The translations under genes were made by a program, and so were the position numbers. DNA of 64,000 nucleotides from Paramacrobiotus metropolitanus (Eukaryota; Tardigrada; Eutardigrada; Parachela; Macrobiotidae). The stretch lies in NCBI RefSeq assembly GCF_019649055.1, contig NW_026570240.1, positions 1,054,001-1,118,000 of the forward strand, read 5' to 3'. The notes beneath the pieces were generated by a model that saw nothing but the letters and a program-made list of their open reading frames with translations, did no database searches and had not been told where the DNA came from. Shown here one piece after another: positions 1 through 14,438 of the stretch (position 1 is its first letter; each line of letters opens with the position of its first letter).

Positions 1-1379
1 GCCAGTTTAGCATGTTTAGGTAGATGCTTACTGTTCAGCATCGTTAACAGCTTCGTTCCTCATATAATTATATTGAAAAAATTTCTCCCGGCACGCGACA
101 CCACGGAAAATTGCAACTGGTTTCACGCTGGGCAAGTAGCTTCGCTTCGCTTCTAGTATGTGATTGTAGAGTAAAACTTGAGAAGTTAAAAACTGTAAAA
201 TATGTCGGATTTAAGAAGTACAATACGAGTACTGAAAACTGGTAGAATTGTCTTTTTACTAATTCTGTTGTGCGATGATATGAATCATATGATATTCTTC
301 TCATTTAAGGAGCTGTTGGATTGCAGAAAAGCAGGCAGCATTCTCGGGTAAGTTACAAGTATAAGTTATCTGTAGTCACTTAATATCAGTAATGCAGCTG
401 CAGAAGAGAAATAATTATAGCTTTGGAACTAAAACTTACAAAAATAGATCTCGATACTGTATCTGTAGCTTGTTTTTCGAACATGGTCAAAATGTGTGAT
501 ATTACTTACTTCAACATAAATCATAACTACTGTAATCTGAAGGCTGAAGCGAATAGCGAAGCACGGAAGTTAATATTAAAATAAATGGCTTGTGAAAATT
601 ATGCTTAACATTTTGCTGTATTTAGATACTTCAAACTTCTAGATTATTAAATGCTAGAAATTGCTTGTAAATAAATCATTCTACATAAGTAATGATTGTA
701 TTTTACTGATAACTGAGCGATGCTCGCCAATGCACATCTGAGATCTCTATAGATTCATAGAAGTACTCGTATTGTAAATTATACTTACCTCATACTTTAT
801 ACATGATGGTGATATGGATATTAATCGTAAATTGTGAGACTTTTATGCGTATGACTGGTCAATTGTGCATACCGAGTACACCGAACGAGACTGAAAAGTC
901 AACTTGCAAACGTAATCTACCATTTCGTAAGGACTGTACTTAATAATTATTTTTTTAGTGTCAGCTCTCATGAGGCGAGCAGTATCAGTTTTTATTGCCT
1001 GTCTGCAAATATGGAAATTGTTCTCTTAAAATTTCAACTTGTCCGTACAAATACTGTATAAAGAATTATCAGTCAATAATTATGTCGGTATTTGGTTATC
1101 TGTTATCGTGTCTCTGAAGTTCTGAACGAAGCTCTCGCAAAGAACAAAGATTGATAAGAATTAGTTTATCTAAATTCATAGTTAACCGTATGTAAGTAAC
1201 TTCATGCTTTGTACCTGTGAACAATTATTCTGATATCTAGTCTTTTAATTTATTGACACTAGTGTGATAATTAATGGATAGCCCGATCGGCAGCACTTGT
1301 ATTCGTGCGCTGCATAACTGCATGATTTTATTTCTGATTGTTTTTCAGATAATTTGTTACTGTTGAATTCCTCGCCGAA
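1..1379. other. Upstream region of the glutamate carrier gene; possible 5' UTR intron
   Basis: I find no convincing coding exon here. A good donor (GGTAAGTT, intron from about 348) and a good acceptor (TTTTTCAG ending at 1348, 31 bases before the ATG at 1380) could bound a 5' UTR intron of about 1 kb for the carrier gene. That is inferred from splice-site quality and position only. The rest is AT-rich, with copies of the 8-mer TACTCGTA or its complement at 224 and 764. Confidence 0.35.
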
Positions 1380-3975
1380 ATGACGTCTTCGAATAATCCA
1401 AAAGCTTTCTCGTAAGTACAATATCTGTATAGTAACTGGCAGTAGGTTTGCTGAGAAAACTCTCCATATTGTGCGCCAAATAAAGTTACCAAGCCTGTTT
1501 TATTTTCAGCCTTGTTCCCAAAGTCATTAATGGAGGTATTGCCGGCATTATTGGCGTGAGTATTTGGACTACTCGTACTTATTTTTTACTTATTTTTTTA
1601 CTCGTATTATTATTTACTCGTATTATCATTTACTTATTTTTTTACTTTTAGAAAAACGTAGTTAGAAGAAGAATAACGTTAACATTTTTTTATTTTTAGG
1701 TATCATGTGTATTTCCGGTATGGTCATTTGTTTATGTTTGAAGCGATTGTTACGTAATTTAGTTGGTCAAATTACAACCAACTGGTCCTGCAGATTGATC
1801 TCGTTAAAACAAGGCTACAAAACCAACAAACCGGCCCAGATGGGAAGCGAATGTATAACAATATGTATGTACATTGTACACAATGTACAGATCCTACAAT
1901 ACGATACGATCTTACAATTATAATACAATACAGTACAATACGATCTTACAATACAGCGTGCGTTCCTGGTATTTAACTGCTCTTTGGTTTGTTATAGAAT
2001 AATGCATAATCTAATACTATTTAAGTGGTCTAGCACTAATTAATTTAAAGTCGACACAATAGGTAGAATTGATCTTAACTCTGACCACCGAAGAATCGCA
2101 AAAATAAATCCGAATTTCAGGTATGACTGCTTTAAGAAAACTCTACGAGCAGAAGGATTTCGGGGCATGTATCGAGGTAATAATTAACCATATCGTCGCA
2201 GCGACACTGACAGTATCCGAAGCTGTTTTTAAATCGGATTATAAATAGGCTCGGCTGTCAATATTATCCTCGTCACTCCAGAGAAAGCCATCAAATTAAC
2301 CGGAAATGATTTTTTTCGTCACAAGCTGGCTGTGAAGTACATTTTGCCTACTGCACTACGTAGCACTATCTCGCGACTTGCAGCCGGATAATGTGGATTC
2401 CACTTCACTGTTTTTACAGCGGTAAACTTCCCATCGAACGGGAAATGTTAGCCGGCGCTGGAGCGGGATTGTGTCAGATTGTCGTGACCACCCCCATGGA
2501 GTTGTTGAAAATTCAACTACAGGACGCTGGAAGAGTTGGTAATAAATAAATGGCGTCGCACGTGACGTTTTCCCTTTTTTGTAGTAGCTTACGTGATTAC
2601 ACCTCCTCTGGTCGCCGTAGCGTCGCAAGCAGCTACGTCAGGAAATGGCGCCGCTGCAGTGAGTGCTCCCAAAGCCTCCACCATTGCCATGAATTTGTTG
2701 CGAACAAAAGGAATTGTGGGGTTATATAAAGGAACCGCCGCTACCATGTTGAGGGATGTGGCTTTCTCTGTTGTCTATTTTCCCTTGTTTGCAAGGCTGA
2801 ATAGCATGGTGAGCATGAAAGTGCACGATGAAAACCTCCCGTTAGGGGTTTGATAAGTAATACTCCTTTCGGCATTATCACGGCAGCAATTACAACCCAA
2901 TTCCCTGGTGATGACATCAGCCCTGAGACCGTCCGAAAGCCGAAGCAGTTGCTTTTACCTCCCGGAAAAATTGCGTTTTGGTATATTAATTGTATGAAAG
3001 TTGTCCAAAGCATATAAAATCAAGAAAGTAACGTTTTGGGAAATAGTGAACGATTGTTTAGGAAATTTATTTGTATACCCGTAGAAAACGGCCCATTCTT
3101 GAGAAACATTTTAGCCTGTATTGCAAGTGTGCATGCGTTTATCACTTCTAGAATTGGTATGTTATGGAATGTTTGATAACAGTGTCAAATGCCACTTGCA
3201 AAGCTAAATTTAAATTCGACAACCCGAAGCTATAGATAGTAGGCACTAGGCAGATTGCAACAAACCGGGATAGAAATTATGAATTTACTTGTATGGCATT
3301 TGGTGCAATTTTCCGATGAGCTGAAATCGAGGCACTGCGAGTTTGTCTCCTCCATGAATTTTATTAATAATTCTTGTGAACTTTGATGCAACTTGGATAA
3401 TGTTCTTGAAGTTCCATGCAAGAATATTTGTTGCTTTGCAATTTCAGGGTCCGAAGAAACATCCAGGAAGTGATGAAGCTCCGTTTTGGTACTCGTTCAT
3501 TTGTGGATTATCCAGCGGTGCTTTTGCTGCTGTCTTCGTTACTCCAGCTGATGGTGAGTTCAAATTACAGGTTTTGATTTTACAAGCTCAGCGGGGTATA
3601 TGATTGTTCTTGTTTGAAATTTTTGAACTTATTTTAGTTGTGAAGACTCGCTTACAGTTACTCAAAAGAGCGGCAGGAGAGAGGCAATATAGTGGTGTGG
3701 TGGATGCTTTCGCGTATGTCATCGGTTTTTGTGTCGTCCTGTTTTTCCATTAGAGTGATGATATTCAATCTCTCTTGCAATGCAGGAACATCGTCCGCTA
3801 CGAGGGCGTGAGTGCTTTGTTCAAAGGAGCTGTCCCGCGCGCTATCGTCATCGCACCCTTATTTGGCATTGCTCAAACAGTGTATTTCCTCGGCATCGCG
3901 GAAAAGCTATTAGGGATACGTAAACCGGAAAAAATCGATATGCGCACCATTGTCGATACTGCGGAGAATAACTAA
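1380..3975 (+). CDS. SLC25A22: Mitochondrial glutamate carrier, SLC25A22/SLC25A18 type (11 exons, 341 aa)
   Basis: This is a mitochondrial solute carrier of the inner membrane that in characterised animals imports glutamate with a proton. Exons: 1380-1411, 1510-1555, 1700-1717, 1794-1864, 2121-2176, 2249-2336, 2420-2538, 2585-2808, 3448-3553, 3638-3713, 3786-3975. All phases close and the total is 1026 nt. The protein has three carrier repeats with their P-x-[DE]-x-x-[KR]-x-[KR]-type signatures: [15 protein letters not shown] in the first, [12 protein letters not shown] in the second and [14 protein letters not shown] in the third. [10 protein letters not shown] and [20 protein letters not shown] match the glutamate-carrier subfamily rather than aspartate-glutamate carriers, and there is no EF-hand extension. 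Human SLC25A22 has 323 residues; the extra length is mostly an Ala/Ser-rich loop coded around 2600-2680. Exon 3 is only 18 nt. The gene converges on the V-ATPase E gene, with about 690 bp between stop codons. Confidence 0.93.
1861..1960. repeat. Short degenerate repeats of the type CAATACGATCTTACAAT in a carrier-gene intron
   Basis: Within the fourth intron of the carrier gene, CAATACGATC/CTTACAAT units recur in a run of ACAATA-like words. It is simple-sequence drift with no coding potential. Confidence 0.6.
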
Positions 3976-4661
3976 CCCATTCCTCACTCACTCCATACAC
4001 TCATTCTCATCGTGTCGTGTTAATGGCGTAACTTATTGGCTTTTTCGTTTCCTTGGTCTGTGATTCGTTCATAATATTCTGTCGCTCTGTGCGGGAACAT
4101 TCCGGTAGATTACTTATCCTTTCTGTCCGTCTGCAACTCTGCATGCACGTACGGGGTTTTTACGTTGCTGTTCTGTTCTCACGCAAGTTGCGTTCGTCAA
4201 ACTTGGAATGCATTTAATGCTGGAATTCGGAACGAATAAGAACATCAAACCTCACGTTTTGAATTAAACCAACAATCCATGCACATATAATATGACGTAG
4301 AACATACAGCAAGCAATCATTTAAACTAATTTCTGAAACCATTTTCGTTTTCTTCACGATAAGCACACACGTGCATACTTTGCACATTTAAGTTAAAGCA
4401 AATAAAACCGAAGTAATTCAGCTGCTAGAATTCTAAAGACATACTATTCCGAAACAGGCGCCTCTTGTCTCACCGTGGCATCCCAAAATATTCACGGAAG
4501 AGAACATTAATCCATAAACTTCCGATTAGGATTGGCACCAAATAATGCATTTCGAATTTGAGGAAGATTCTGAAAATTCGAAACAGAATATTTGCGCCTG
4601 CAACAACGTAGCGAAATACGCATTGCCCATGCACATCATCTGGTTAAACTTCAGAATAAAA
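3976..4661. other. Convergent intergenic region
   Basis: This lies between the stop codons of the glutamate carrier (+) and V-ATPase subunit E (-). It should hold both 3' UTRs: AATAAA-like words occur near 4400 on the plus strand, and AT-rich tracts follow. I see no additional gene. Confidence 0.6.
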
Positions 4662-6412
<1,751 letters not shown>

Positions 6413-8098
6413 TTTTATGGGATGGAAGTAAAAAATATGATATTACGAAATCCACAAAGGATGGAAGGGGATGAGATAAAACAACGGGGAGTGAAATAGT
6501 AAATTTACACTAGGCCACTAACACATGGAATTTTTGAACTAAAATCGCTCTACGATTGCCCTTACATTCAGCTATTGGCAGCTGCATGTCACATGGCCCT
6601 ACGGTCCCAAAATCCGGTGCAGTGTGCTTTATGACTTTGCATACCGCATCATCGCCCGTCTGGAGTCTAGTTGCGTTTTACAGTCAATAAAATAACATGT
6701 TTTTTTAAGTAACCGCCGGCCCTAGATCTTACGTATAGCTCTGCTGCGCCTGGCCACACAAAAATCCTGGCCCGCCTGGGACTACGGGACTACTCGTATA
6801 AAATTTATAAAAACAAAAACTGCGACGAAATATGACGTTTTCGCAATACTCGCAACTGACCGTGAGTCGCAAGCATAATCCATAAAAAAAGTTACTGCGG
6901 CATATTCAGTATCCTTTGAATAAGCACTGTGCTGGGTTAAAATTTCGTGGGTAGTAAATCGGTTTTTAATAATATCCGCAATCCGTAATTATTAAACAGT
7001 ATTATACGGAAGGCGGAAGTAAATTCTTTTGCGCCGCTGTGTGACCTTTACTGCGCTGTAAATCAGGAAGTGCACGATTTTTATTGTTTAAACAACGAAT
7101 AACAGCGAGCCGCTTCAATGGTTTACCTAAAACTTGTCGTGGTTACAACAAATTATAATTTTGTTCTGAACGTTTCGTTAGATTTTATTATTAACTTTAA
7201 TACACTCCCTGCTCCCATTCGAATTCAATTTTGCTGTGATACTGTACGAGTACCAACGCTGCGCATCCGTCGTGCTGGAATATTATTATTGCACTGAAAT
7301 GGTCCAGTAATCATCTGTGATGCTTGCCTGCAACCGAAATCAGGCGCAACAGCAGTGCCAACTCATCGCGACTGTCGGGCCAGAAGATAAAGGTCATTCA
7401 CCATGACTTGCTTCCCAGAGACAAACTTTGGAAGTAAATTTGTGATCATTATCGAAACCCTAATGCCTTTCTAACACCTAAAGGAAACTAATATCGCTTG
7501 TATAAATCTGTCAGACCCCAGGTCTAACCGGCTGCACAGCGCACGTTAAATTCCATGGTTATACCGTTTCATCGATGGTTAAACCATTCGCACCTGCCGA
7601 CCATAACTTTGATGGCCGACCTACGTCCCCGTGTACGTATATATCTACAATACATGCAGCCATGAAATCACAACATGACGATTTGCAGTGATTGTAAAAT
7701 ATTCCCACAGTAAGTGTTGCCGTAATCTTAATTGTATTACTGATCAAAGTCGCACGTGGTCGAAAACTTAGCCAAAACTTAGCTTGCAGAAAATTGTGAA
7801 TCCGAAATTGGTGCGAACTTTTGAGAAGCATCTCGTTAATACTGGATACTACCGAACCAGGATAAAAATACCAGCTATAAAAACCTACCGTGCTGGGCAT
7901 GCGCAGAGTAAATTAAGCTACCATAATACCTCTAACTACAGGTGCTTTTGAGAATCATTGGGAAGTTCGATCGATCCTAACGTTAATACGATATAAACAC
8001 TATAAAGATGCACTTATTTGGCGGATTGCTTTTGAGAAGCTAATCACTTGGAACCTCGATTTGGATGCGCTCACGACTACGACTAGAAAACCAGGATT
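6413..8098. other. Divergent intergenic region between V-ATPase E and alkaline phosphatase
   Basis: About 1.7 kb separates two divergent genes and probably holds both promoters. I see no conserved coding exon. Copies of the 8-mer TACTCGTA/TACGAGTA lie at 6791 and 7245. The stretch 7559-7900 is open on the minus strand but looks like chance. Confidence 0.5.
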
Positions 8099-11000
8099 AT
8101 GGTTTGCATCACGTTCCTTTTATCTGCATGCATGGATTTTTCTAAAATTCTATGGCGCAGTATTGGAAAATTAGGAATTTCAGTTCTTGAAACCCGACTT
8201 CCGTTACGGATATCACTGACACATTTGATATGCTTATCTGTATTCGTCCATGGAGTGGTCAGTGAAAGTAAGAAACTGCAACACAATACACATATAAAAC
8301 GATTGGATAGTATACAGATATAACATACACCACCCGGAGTTCTGCTTGTGTATCAGGCCCGGAAACCTGGTGGACAGTCGGTCAGGATGAACTTCGCGAT
8401 ACCCTGAAGTCCAAACTAAACCACAATATCGCCAAAAATGTGATAGTGTTCCTGGGTGATGGAATGGGTGTTACTACAGTTACTGCGGCACGAATTCTGA
8501 AGGGGCAGCTGGATGGAAAATCCGGTGAGGAAGGCTATCTGCATTTTGATCGCTTCCCGCACACTGGACTTTTAAAGGTGCTTATGTACACACAAACCAT
8601 CGTACTCGTGTGTTTAATTTAAAGATCAGTCTGGCAGAACATCGAATGAATGGCATCTGGCTGTCAGCGATACTGAAGGGATTCATATTAACGAAAGAAA
8701 AACAAAATTTCCGATTATGATTTCAGGCTTATTCCAACGATAAACAGGTTTCAGAATCCTCTGCAAGCGGTACAGCTCTGTTTTCGGGAATGAAGGTGAA
8801 TTCCGAAACGATCGGTTTGGACAGCTCGGCTGTCCCCAAAGAATGCAAAAATTCGCACCTCCACCACATCGACGGTTTGCTGTTGTGGGCGCAACAAGCG
8901 GGTACGTTATCCACTCCCAGAAATACTGTAATTTGATTAATTCGTCGTAAATTCCATGCTATGCGAATCGAAAACACTCAGGAGTAATCTTTATTCCGTA
9001 ATACCACAGCTACAAGCAGGACATTACTGTTTTAGATTTAAATAAATTAAAAAGTTTGCTTCGTGTCGGTTGGCATGTTAATATTTTGCTGATATGAGTT
9101 TGCTCACTGTTAACAGGCAAGTCCACTGGAATTATTAGTAACACTCGAGTTGTGGACAGCACACCGGCATCACTGTATGCACATACGCCGGAAGAGGACT
9201 GGGAAGCAAGTTACTACTGCATATTATTTTTTAGTTTGTATCCTATGTTTGTTGGATGGATTGCATATTATAGAAAATTAGAAAGAAACTAGATGGCGCC
9301 AAATCTGCGACTGCAAAGCTTACTAGTGTAGCGAAATCGAAATTGATTTAGGTGGACAGTGCCATACCTGCGTCACAGCGGGAACTTGGGTGCAAAGATA
9401 TTTCCGTCCAGCTGATCGACGATTTACCTGGTCGAAATATAAATGTAGGCAGTTAGCTGTGTCAAAATATTTTTATGTTTCGCTTGACGGCTTTTTTAAA
9501 CGGCGTTATGGACCGTTTCTCCTGTTGTAAGGTTATCCTGGGGGGAGGACGACTCAGCTTTCTGCCGCAAAATCATTTGGATGAGGAAAGTAACAGTTAC
9601 GGAAAGCGACTGGATGGCCGCAATTTGGTTGAAGAATGGATGCACGACAAAAGGCGCCGTAATGCTAGCGCTGGATACATGCAAAATAAAGAAGACTTGA
9701 AAAATATGGCGAATGCAGAAAATGAATTCTTGCTGGGTATAAAAGTTTTTTTACACGTGTATAATATAGTCGGTATTATACCGGAAATTCGGTCAGTTCC
9801 TAAGTATAACCTGCCTTGAATTATTGGTTTCAAAATCATTAATAATTATTACAAATTACAGTCCTGCGCACAATATTTAGGTCTATTCAATCCGGAAAAA
9901 ATGAGTTTCGCTTGGGATCGCGGTGATTCTTCTCCGGAGCCAGCGCTCGATGAAATGGCGGTGGCCGCTGTACGGGTATTACGGAGAAACCCGAAAGGCT
10001 TTTTCTTGATGATTGAAGGAGGTCTGATTGACGATGCCCACCACAGAGGAATGGCGGCAAACGCACTGCATGAAACCATTGCTCTGGACAAAGCTGTTCG
10101 GGCGATTGATGACTGTACACACGAGAACGATACGTTGCTAGTAGGTATGACCTTTGATCATAAATTATTATTACACAAATATAAGAGAACCATACTTAAC
10201 AAATAACAACAACAACTTCATACGCGCTCTTGTTGACGGAAACAACAAATTTAGCGAAACTGGAGTGCATATTGCATATTTAAAATGACTAACAATATTT
10301 TGAAGTTGTTGCCGACCATTCCCATTCTTTGCTTTTTCTTGGATATCAGAAACGAGGTAAGCTAACTATAATGAATTCAAATACTATTAAGTATTATAAT
10401 TTGTTCAAGGTGCTGATACTATTGTTATAAACTGTATATATACATAAAACGAGTTTTTCGGATGACGGTTTTACTTAATACTATACTTATACACATAATT
10501 ATTATACTTATATAAGCGTACTTAATATTATACTTATATAAGCGTACTGCTAAACTAAGTAATTCTTTATATGTAAGTCCTAATTTTTTATATAAAAAAT
10601 CGAAGATAATTAGTGCAATTTTTGAACAGACCGGTAGTGTCAACCTCTAAGAAAACAGAACGGAATCTTTAAGAACCAGTCTATGCCTTGTCCAGTTCTA
10701 ACCGCTTAATTTTAACAGAGTACGTAAATTAATGCCCTGATTTGATTTGGTTTCAGGAACATCCATACTAGGTAAGTCAGGGCTGGCAAAGCGGTAATAA
10801 AGTGCAAAAGAGTCAATTAAAGAAAACATTTTTCGCGAGCACTAAAAAGTTTATAATACGAGTATAATATGGCGATCGTACTACAATCGCGTTGGCTATT
10901 GAGACTTAAGAGTAACTGCTTCGAATTTCTTCCAAAGGTCTAGCAAACGCCAAAAAAGCAGCGGATGGTAAACCGTACACCTCACTTCTCTACGCTTCCG

Positions 11001-11536
11001 GTCCCGAAAGCCCTCTAAACACTCCAAGGCTGAACATTTCGGGGCAAGACACGAGTAAGCTTTGTAGTAACGGCATACGACAAGACCTAAAATTGCTGAA
11101 GTATCTTCTGAAACATTACACCGTAACGGCATTTTCTGGTAAGGAAAAATCGACGATCCTTCGTAAAGTTCCGCACTACATCAAGCTGCACGTCAGTTAC
11201 TGGAATCTGAAGCAAACTGACCAGCAAGACAGCATTATTTTTTAATGTTTTATTATAGCCGCGGCAGGATACCGGCAACCAGCTTTCATTCCGTCTTCTT
11301 GGGCTGTAGGTGTAGACCCATAGTACACCCTTTCTCGTATAATATGTTGGTGCATGGTGTAGATGCACATGGGAGAAGATGTTCCAGTATATGCCAAAGG
11401 ACCAATGTCCCATCTCTTTAGCGGCGTCCATGAACAAAACTACTTTGCGCATGCGATTAATTACGCTTCGTGCTACCGAAGCGATCTTTTAAATGCATGT
11501 AATTCTGGGCAGTTTGCAAACAATACAGGAAATTAA
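8099..11536 (+). CDS. ALPL-like: Alkaline phosphatase, animal tissue-nonspecific family (12 exons, 539 aa)
   Basis: This is a zinc/magnesium phosphomonoesterase acting outside the cell. Exons: 8099-8267, 8357-8577, 8727-8901, 9117-9205, 9352-9444, 9532-9736, 9881-10144, 10306-10356, 10757-10771, 10938-11054, 11259-11305, 11363-11536; total 1620 nt, in frame. Landmarks are VIVFLGDGMG (metal-binding Asp), the nucleophile region VSESSASGTALFSG, GKSTGIISNTRV (phosphate-binding Arg), VILGGGR, LGLFNPEKM, FLMIEGGLIDDAHH, VADHSHSLLFLGY and MGEDVPVYAKGPMSHLFSGVHEQNY. The Zn ligands D and H of ID..HH, DH of ADHSH and H of the MHMGED segment are retained. The first exon carries a hydrophobic stretch (LTHLICLSVFVHGVVS), probably a signal or anchor sequence; a second in-frame Met may be the true start. 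The protein ends in NNTGN without a hydrophobic GPI-type tail, so it may be secreted. Intron 4 appears to be GC-AG. Exon 9 is only 15 nt. Confidence 0.92.
10485..10550. repeat. Short direct duplication in an alkaline phosphatase intron
   Basis: The phrase ATTATACTTATATAAGCGTACT occurs twice in near-perfect direct repeat in intron 8, inside an AT-rich stretch of ACTTATA words. It looks like intronic slippage with no evident function. Confidence 0.6.
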
Positions 11537-11799
11537 ATAACCCAAATTCAAACGGTTTGATCACAGACACAACTTCTGGCTATTTCAACCGGCATATAAT
11601 AAAATTCACACGTTAGCCACAGAAAATGCGGATAAGAACATGAACATGTGGTTTATTAAAATCAATTAAAACATTCAAACATGACGGCAGTTATAAATAC
11701 ACGATAAAAAATAAAAACCGTCGACAGAAGCAGCAACCTTCGTGCGTAATGTAGATACCTATGCAATTCTTTAATTTACCTCCCTTCAAGCACATATTG
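11537..11799. other. Convergent intergenic region
   Basis: This 260-bp gap lies between the stop codons of alkaline phosphatase (+) and the ILKAP-like phosphatase (-). AATAAA-like words near 11700 fit 3' end signals. No other feature is seen. Confidence 0.55.
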
Positions 11800-13865
11800 T
11801 CAAACACCAGCAGTATCCAGAATGCTATCGGCTTGCGCATCACTAACACGGATCAGAAGAACGGTCACATTGTCACCAGACAATCGTTTCAACGAATCTT
11901 TCGCTAATGCCATGCACGCATTAGCATATTTTTCATCCAGTTCCTCCTTCTTGGCATTCTAACGAATAGGAAGTGTATTTTACACGTTTTCACGACAAAA
12001 AAGATAGGAAGCAGTACGCAATCATGTAACGAACGTTAAGTTTAATTGTCACTTTTAAACTTTTTTATGCAACGCAGAAAGGAAACTCTTTCAAAACTGA
12101 AATCGCTGAGTCATAGTGAAATCATCCTTAACTCCTTAACACTCACCGAAACCAAGCATAAAACGACCTTCATCGCATCGGCCGGCGATAGGGCTTTCCA
12201 TAATCCATCACAAGCAATAATTAGAAATCTGCAACATTGAGGCAAGGCTTAATTTTTCACGTCAAAAAAGCCAAACATGAGCCAAACACCAAATGCCCAT
12301 ACTTATCATCCGCAGTCAACTGATACTTGTGCACGGAAGGTACACATGACAGTCCCGTGTTTTTCTTGTAAGGCAGATCTCCAAGGGATCGGGACACTGC
12401 AACAGATTATACAGATCAACAAGGGTATGGAAATCCAAGATCGCAATACTAATACCTTCAAGGACACCATTTAAACGTCCATCTCTGCAAAAGTTTACAC
12501 TGACACAGTGTCAACAGCATTGCAGAACGTGCCAGAAAGTCTTATCATACCGGACAAAACCACCTTGCTGCTGGATCCGCTGCCTCTCTTCATAAATCAA
12601 GGGAGTATGGTCCACGGTCAAGGTTATCACTTTGTGCTCCTTTCGTGCGCGGTCGAAGCGACAAACCACGGCCTGTAAACAGAAAACAGACATAAGTAAG
12701 CTGTCTGCATGACCAAGCTTAATTAAGAGCACAAAAACACTACTCGTACACTTTTCTACCTTGCTGTCGCCGACATTAGCCACGTATACTTTATTGTTCA
12801 CTACCAAAGCTGTCGTAGCTGTTGTACCGTCTTTCCACGGCGGTTTCCTAATGGAAAAGGAAATTGCGTATTTTATTAAGGAACAGCGTACTATTTCGAG
12901 TTCAGAGATGAAAGAGTCCAACCACGGAATATACTTACTGTTTGGCAGCTTTGGACAGCAAAGCTGTATCTGCTGATTTGAAAGCACTTATTACCGATCC
13001 GATTATGGCTGCATCGAGATCGGTTGCATTTAATCCACCTGAAAATGAAAACTTGGTGTATTGCCGTTTTCTCAGCACATTGTACGCTGCTGCGCTATCA
13101 GCCTATCACCTCTTTGAGCAAAAGCGGCCATAATGTGTTCGTTCATCTCCTGCTCCATAAACTTCGATGCCCGACTTCCATTATGCCCGTCGAATACACC
13201 ATAATACGCCAGGCGTTTTCTTCAAAATTCGCAACAGTTATTCGGATTCAAATGGACTGATAATTCCAAACAGAGGGGCAGTTATGCAGCAATTACATAT
13301 CGGAACGGCGACACAGTCGATCATCACTGAACTGATCCACGACAACGGAATGGTCCTCCATATCCTCGCGCTCACCCTGAAGTTCGACACGGAAGCCTTT
13401 CAGCGGTAAGCCGACGCCTACAAAAAACAACGCCATCATGCACATGCCAACAGCGATGAAATGTGATCGTGTTTACTGATGTACAACCATCGGTGACAAC
13501 TGGAAGATTTGACAGAGAATTGGAAGCGTCCGCACACCTTGCTTCCCCCTGAGGTCCGCCGTCCAAGGCTGGTTGTTTGTTGGATCCGTCACTTCCGTCA
13601 GGATCTTCCTCGCTGTGCTTCCGTTTGGCAGCGCCTGCTACAAAAAAATTACTTCGGAAATACCGCAATCCACGCACATCTCATGCATGACCACATACGG
13701 ATGCAGGTTGCACGACAGACTACTACCAACGTGAACGAAGAATACTTCTATACATTTCGCACCGCTTAATACTGCGGCTTCATGGTTAGAGATCTGCGAA
13801 CCTCTACCGCTCGTATCTTGTATATCCGGTTTGAGTGGATCTGGCAGTCCGTCAAACAGATCCAT
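11800..13865 (-). CDS. ILKAP: PP2C-family protein phosphatase, ILKAP type (11 exons, about 388 aa)
   Basis: This is a metal-dependent Ser/Thr phosphatase; the human relative, integrin-linked kinase-associated phosphatase, acts on ILK signalling. Exons: 13754-13865, 13488-13637, 13297-13417, 13110-13219, 12939-13038, 12760-12847, 12551-12672, 12456-12484, 12303-12396, 12147-12228, 11800-11958; total 1167 nt, in frame. PP2C motifs in order: GEREDMEDHSVV, YYGVFDGHNGSRASKFM, WKDGTTATTALVVNNKVYV, ANVGDSKAVVCRF, VRDGRLNGVLEVSRSLGD, IIACDGLWKALSPADA and SGDNVTVLLIRV. The WKDG(S/T)TAT and EERQRIQ segments point to the ILKAP subfamily. The N-terminus is acidic and low-complexity (KRKHSEEDPDGSDGSNKQ), as in ILKAP. 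The usual DGHGG metal motif reads DGHNG. The exon 2 to 3 junction needs a weak donor (GTTGTA) to keep frame, so that boundary is tentative. The gene is head to head with TSG101. Confidence 0.9.
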
Positions 13866-14438
13866 GTTAAAAATTCATAAAAGTGATCGCGAAGACGATC
13901 GGTGATTGCCAGTTCCAGTAAAGTGACAGACTGCACCTGCGTATTCAGAAAGCTGGTCTGCCCTACGATTGTGGGCACTACGGAACCGGGACAACAACAA
14001 CTAAAGGTCTAAAGCACAATAAAAAACCATTTTAAAATGATACTAGCAAGTAGCAACCAACCAAATCTGACCTGACAAAGTGAAAATTCTTTCGCTACGG
14101 GGTATGGACATGCTCCCTGCAGGTGGCGGAAAGAAGTGATAGCACACCGATGGCAGCACATGGCATGCCGTGCCATACGCTCTGCATCTGCCATTACTTA
14201 ATTTGTACTTTTCAAATTTGACTTTAAACATAAAAGTAAAACGTTTTCTGCCCTTTTTTGTGAGTATTTCGTACTTTATAATCGTTGCATTCTTATAATA
14301 AGTTTGAGATAATAATTGCTTCCCGCTGATCTTGTTTGTAGGTATTTCTCAACATCTTCCAATTCTTCCACTTCACGGAGGCCTCTCATTGAGCATTGTT
14401 GTGGTATCGGGAGAGAAATTCAGTCCACAGGTCTGAAA
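13866..14438. promoter_or_regulatory. Short divergent intergenic region, likely bidirectional promoter of ILKAP and TSG101
   Basis: Only about 570 bp separates the two divergent start codons, so both promoters must lie here or overlap 5' UTR introns. I did not find a clear TATA box. That it works as one shared promoter is inferred from the geometry alone. Confidence 0.45.
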
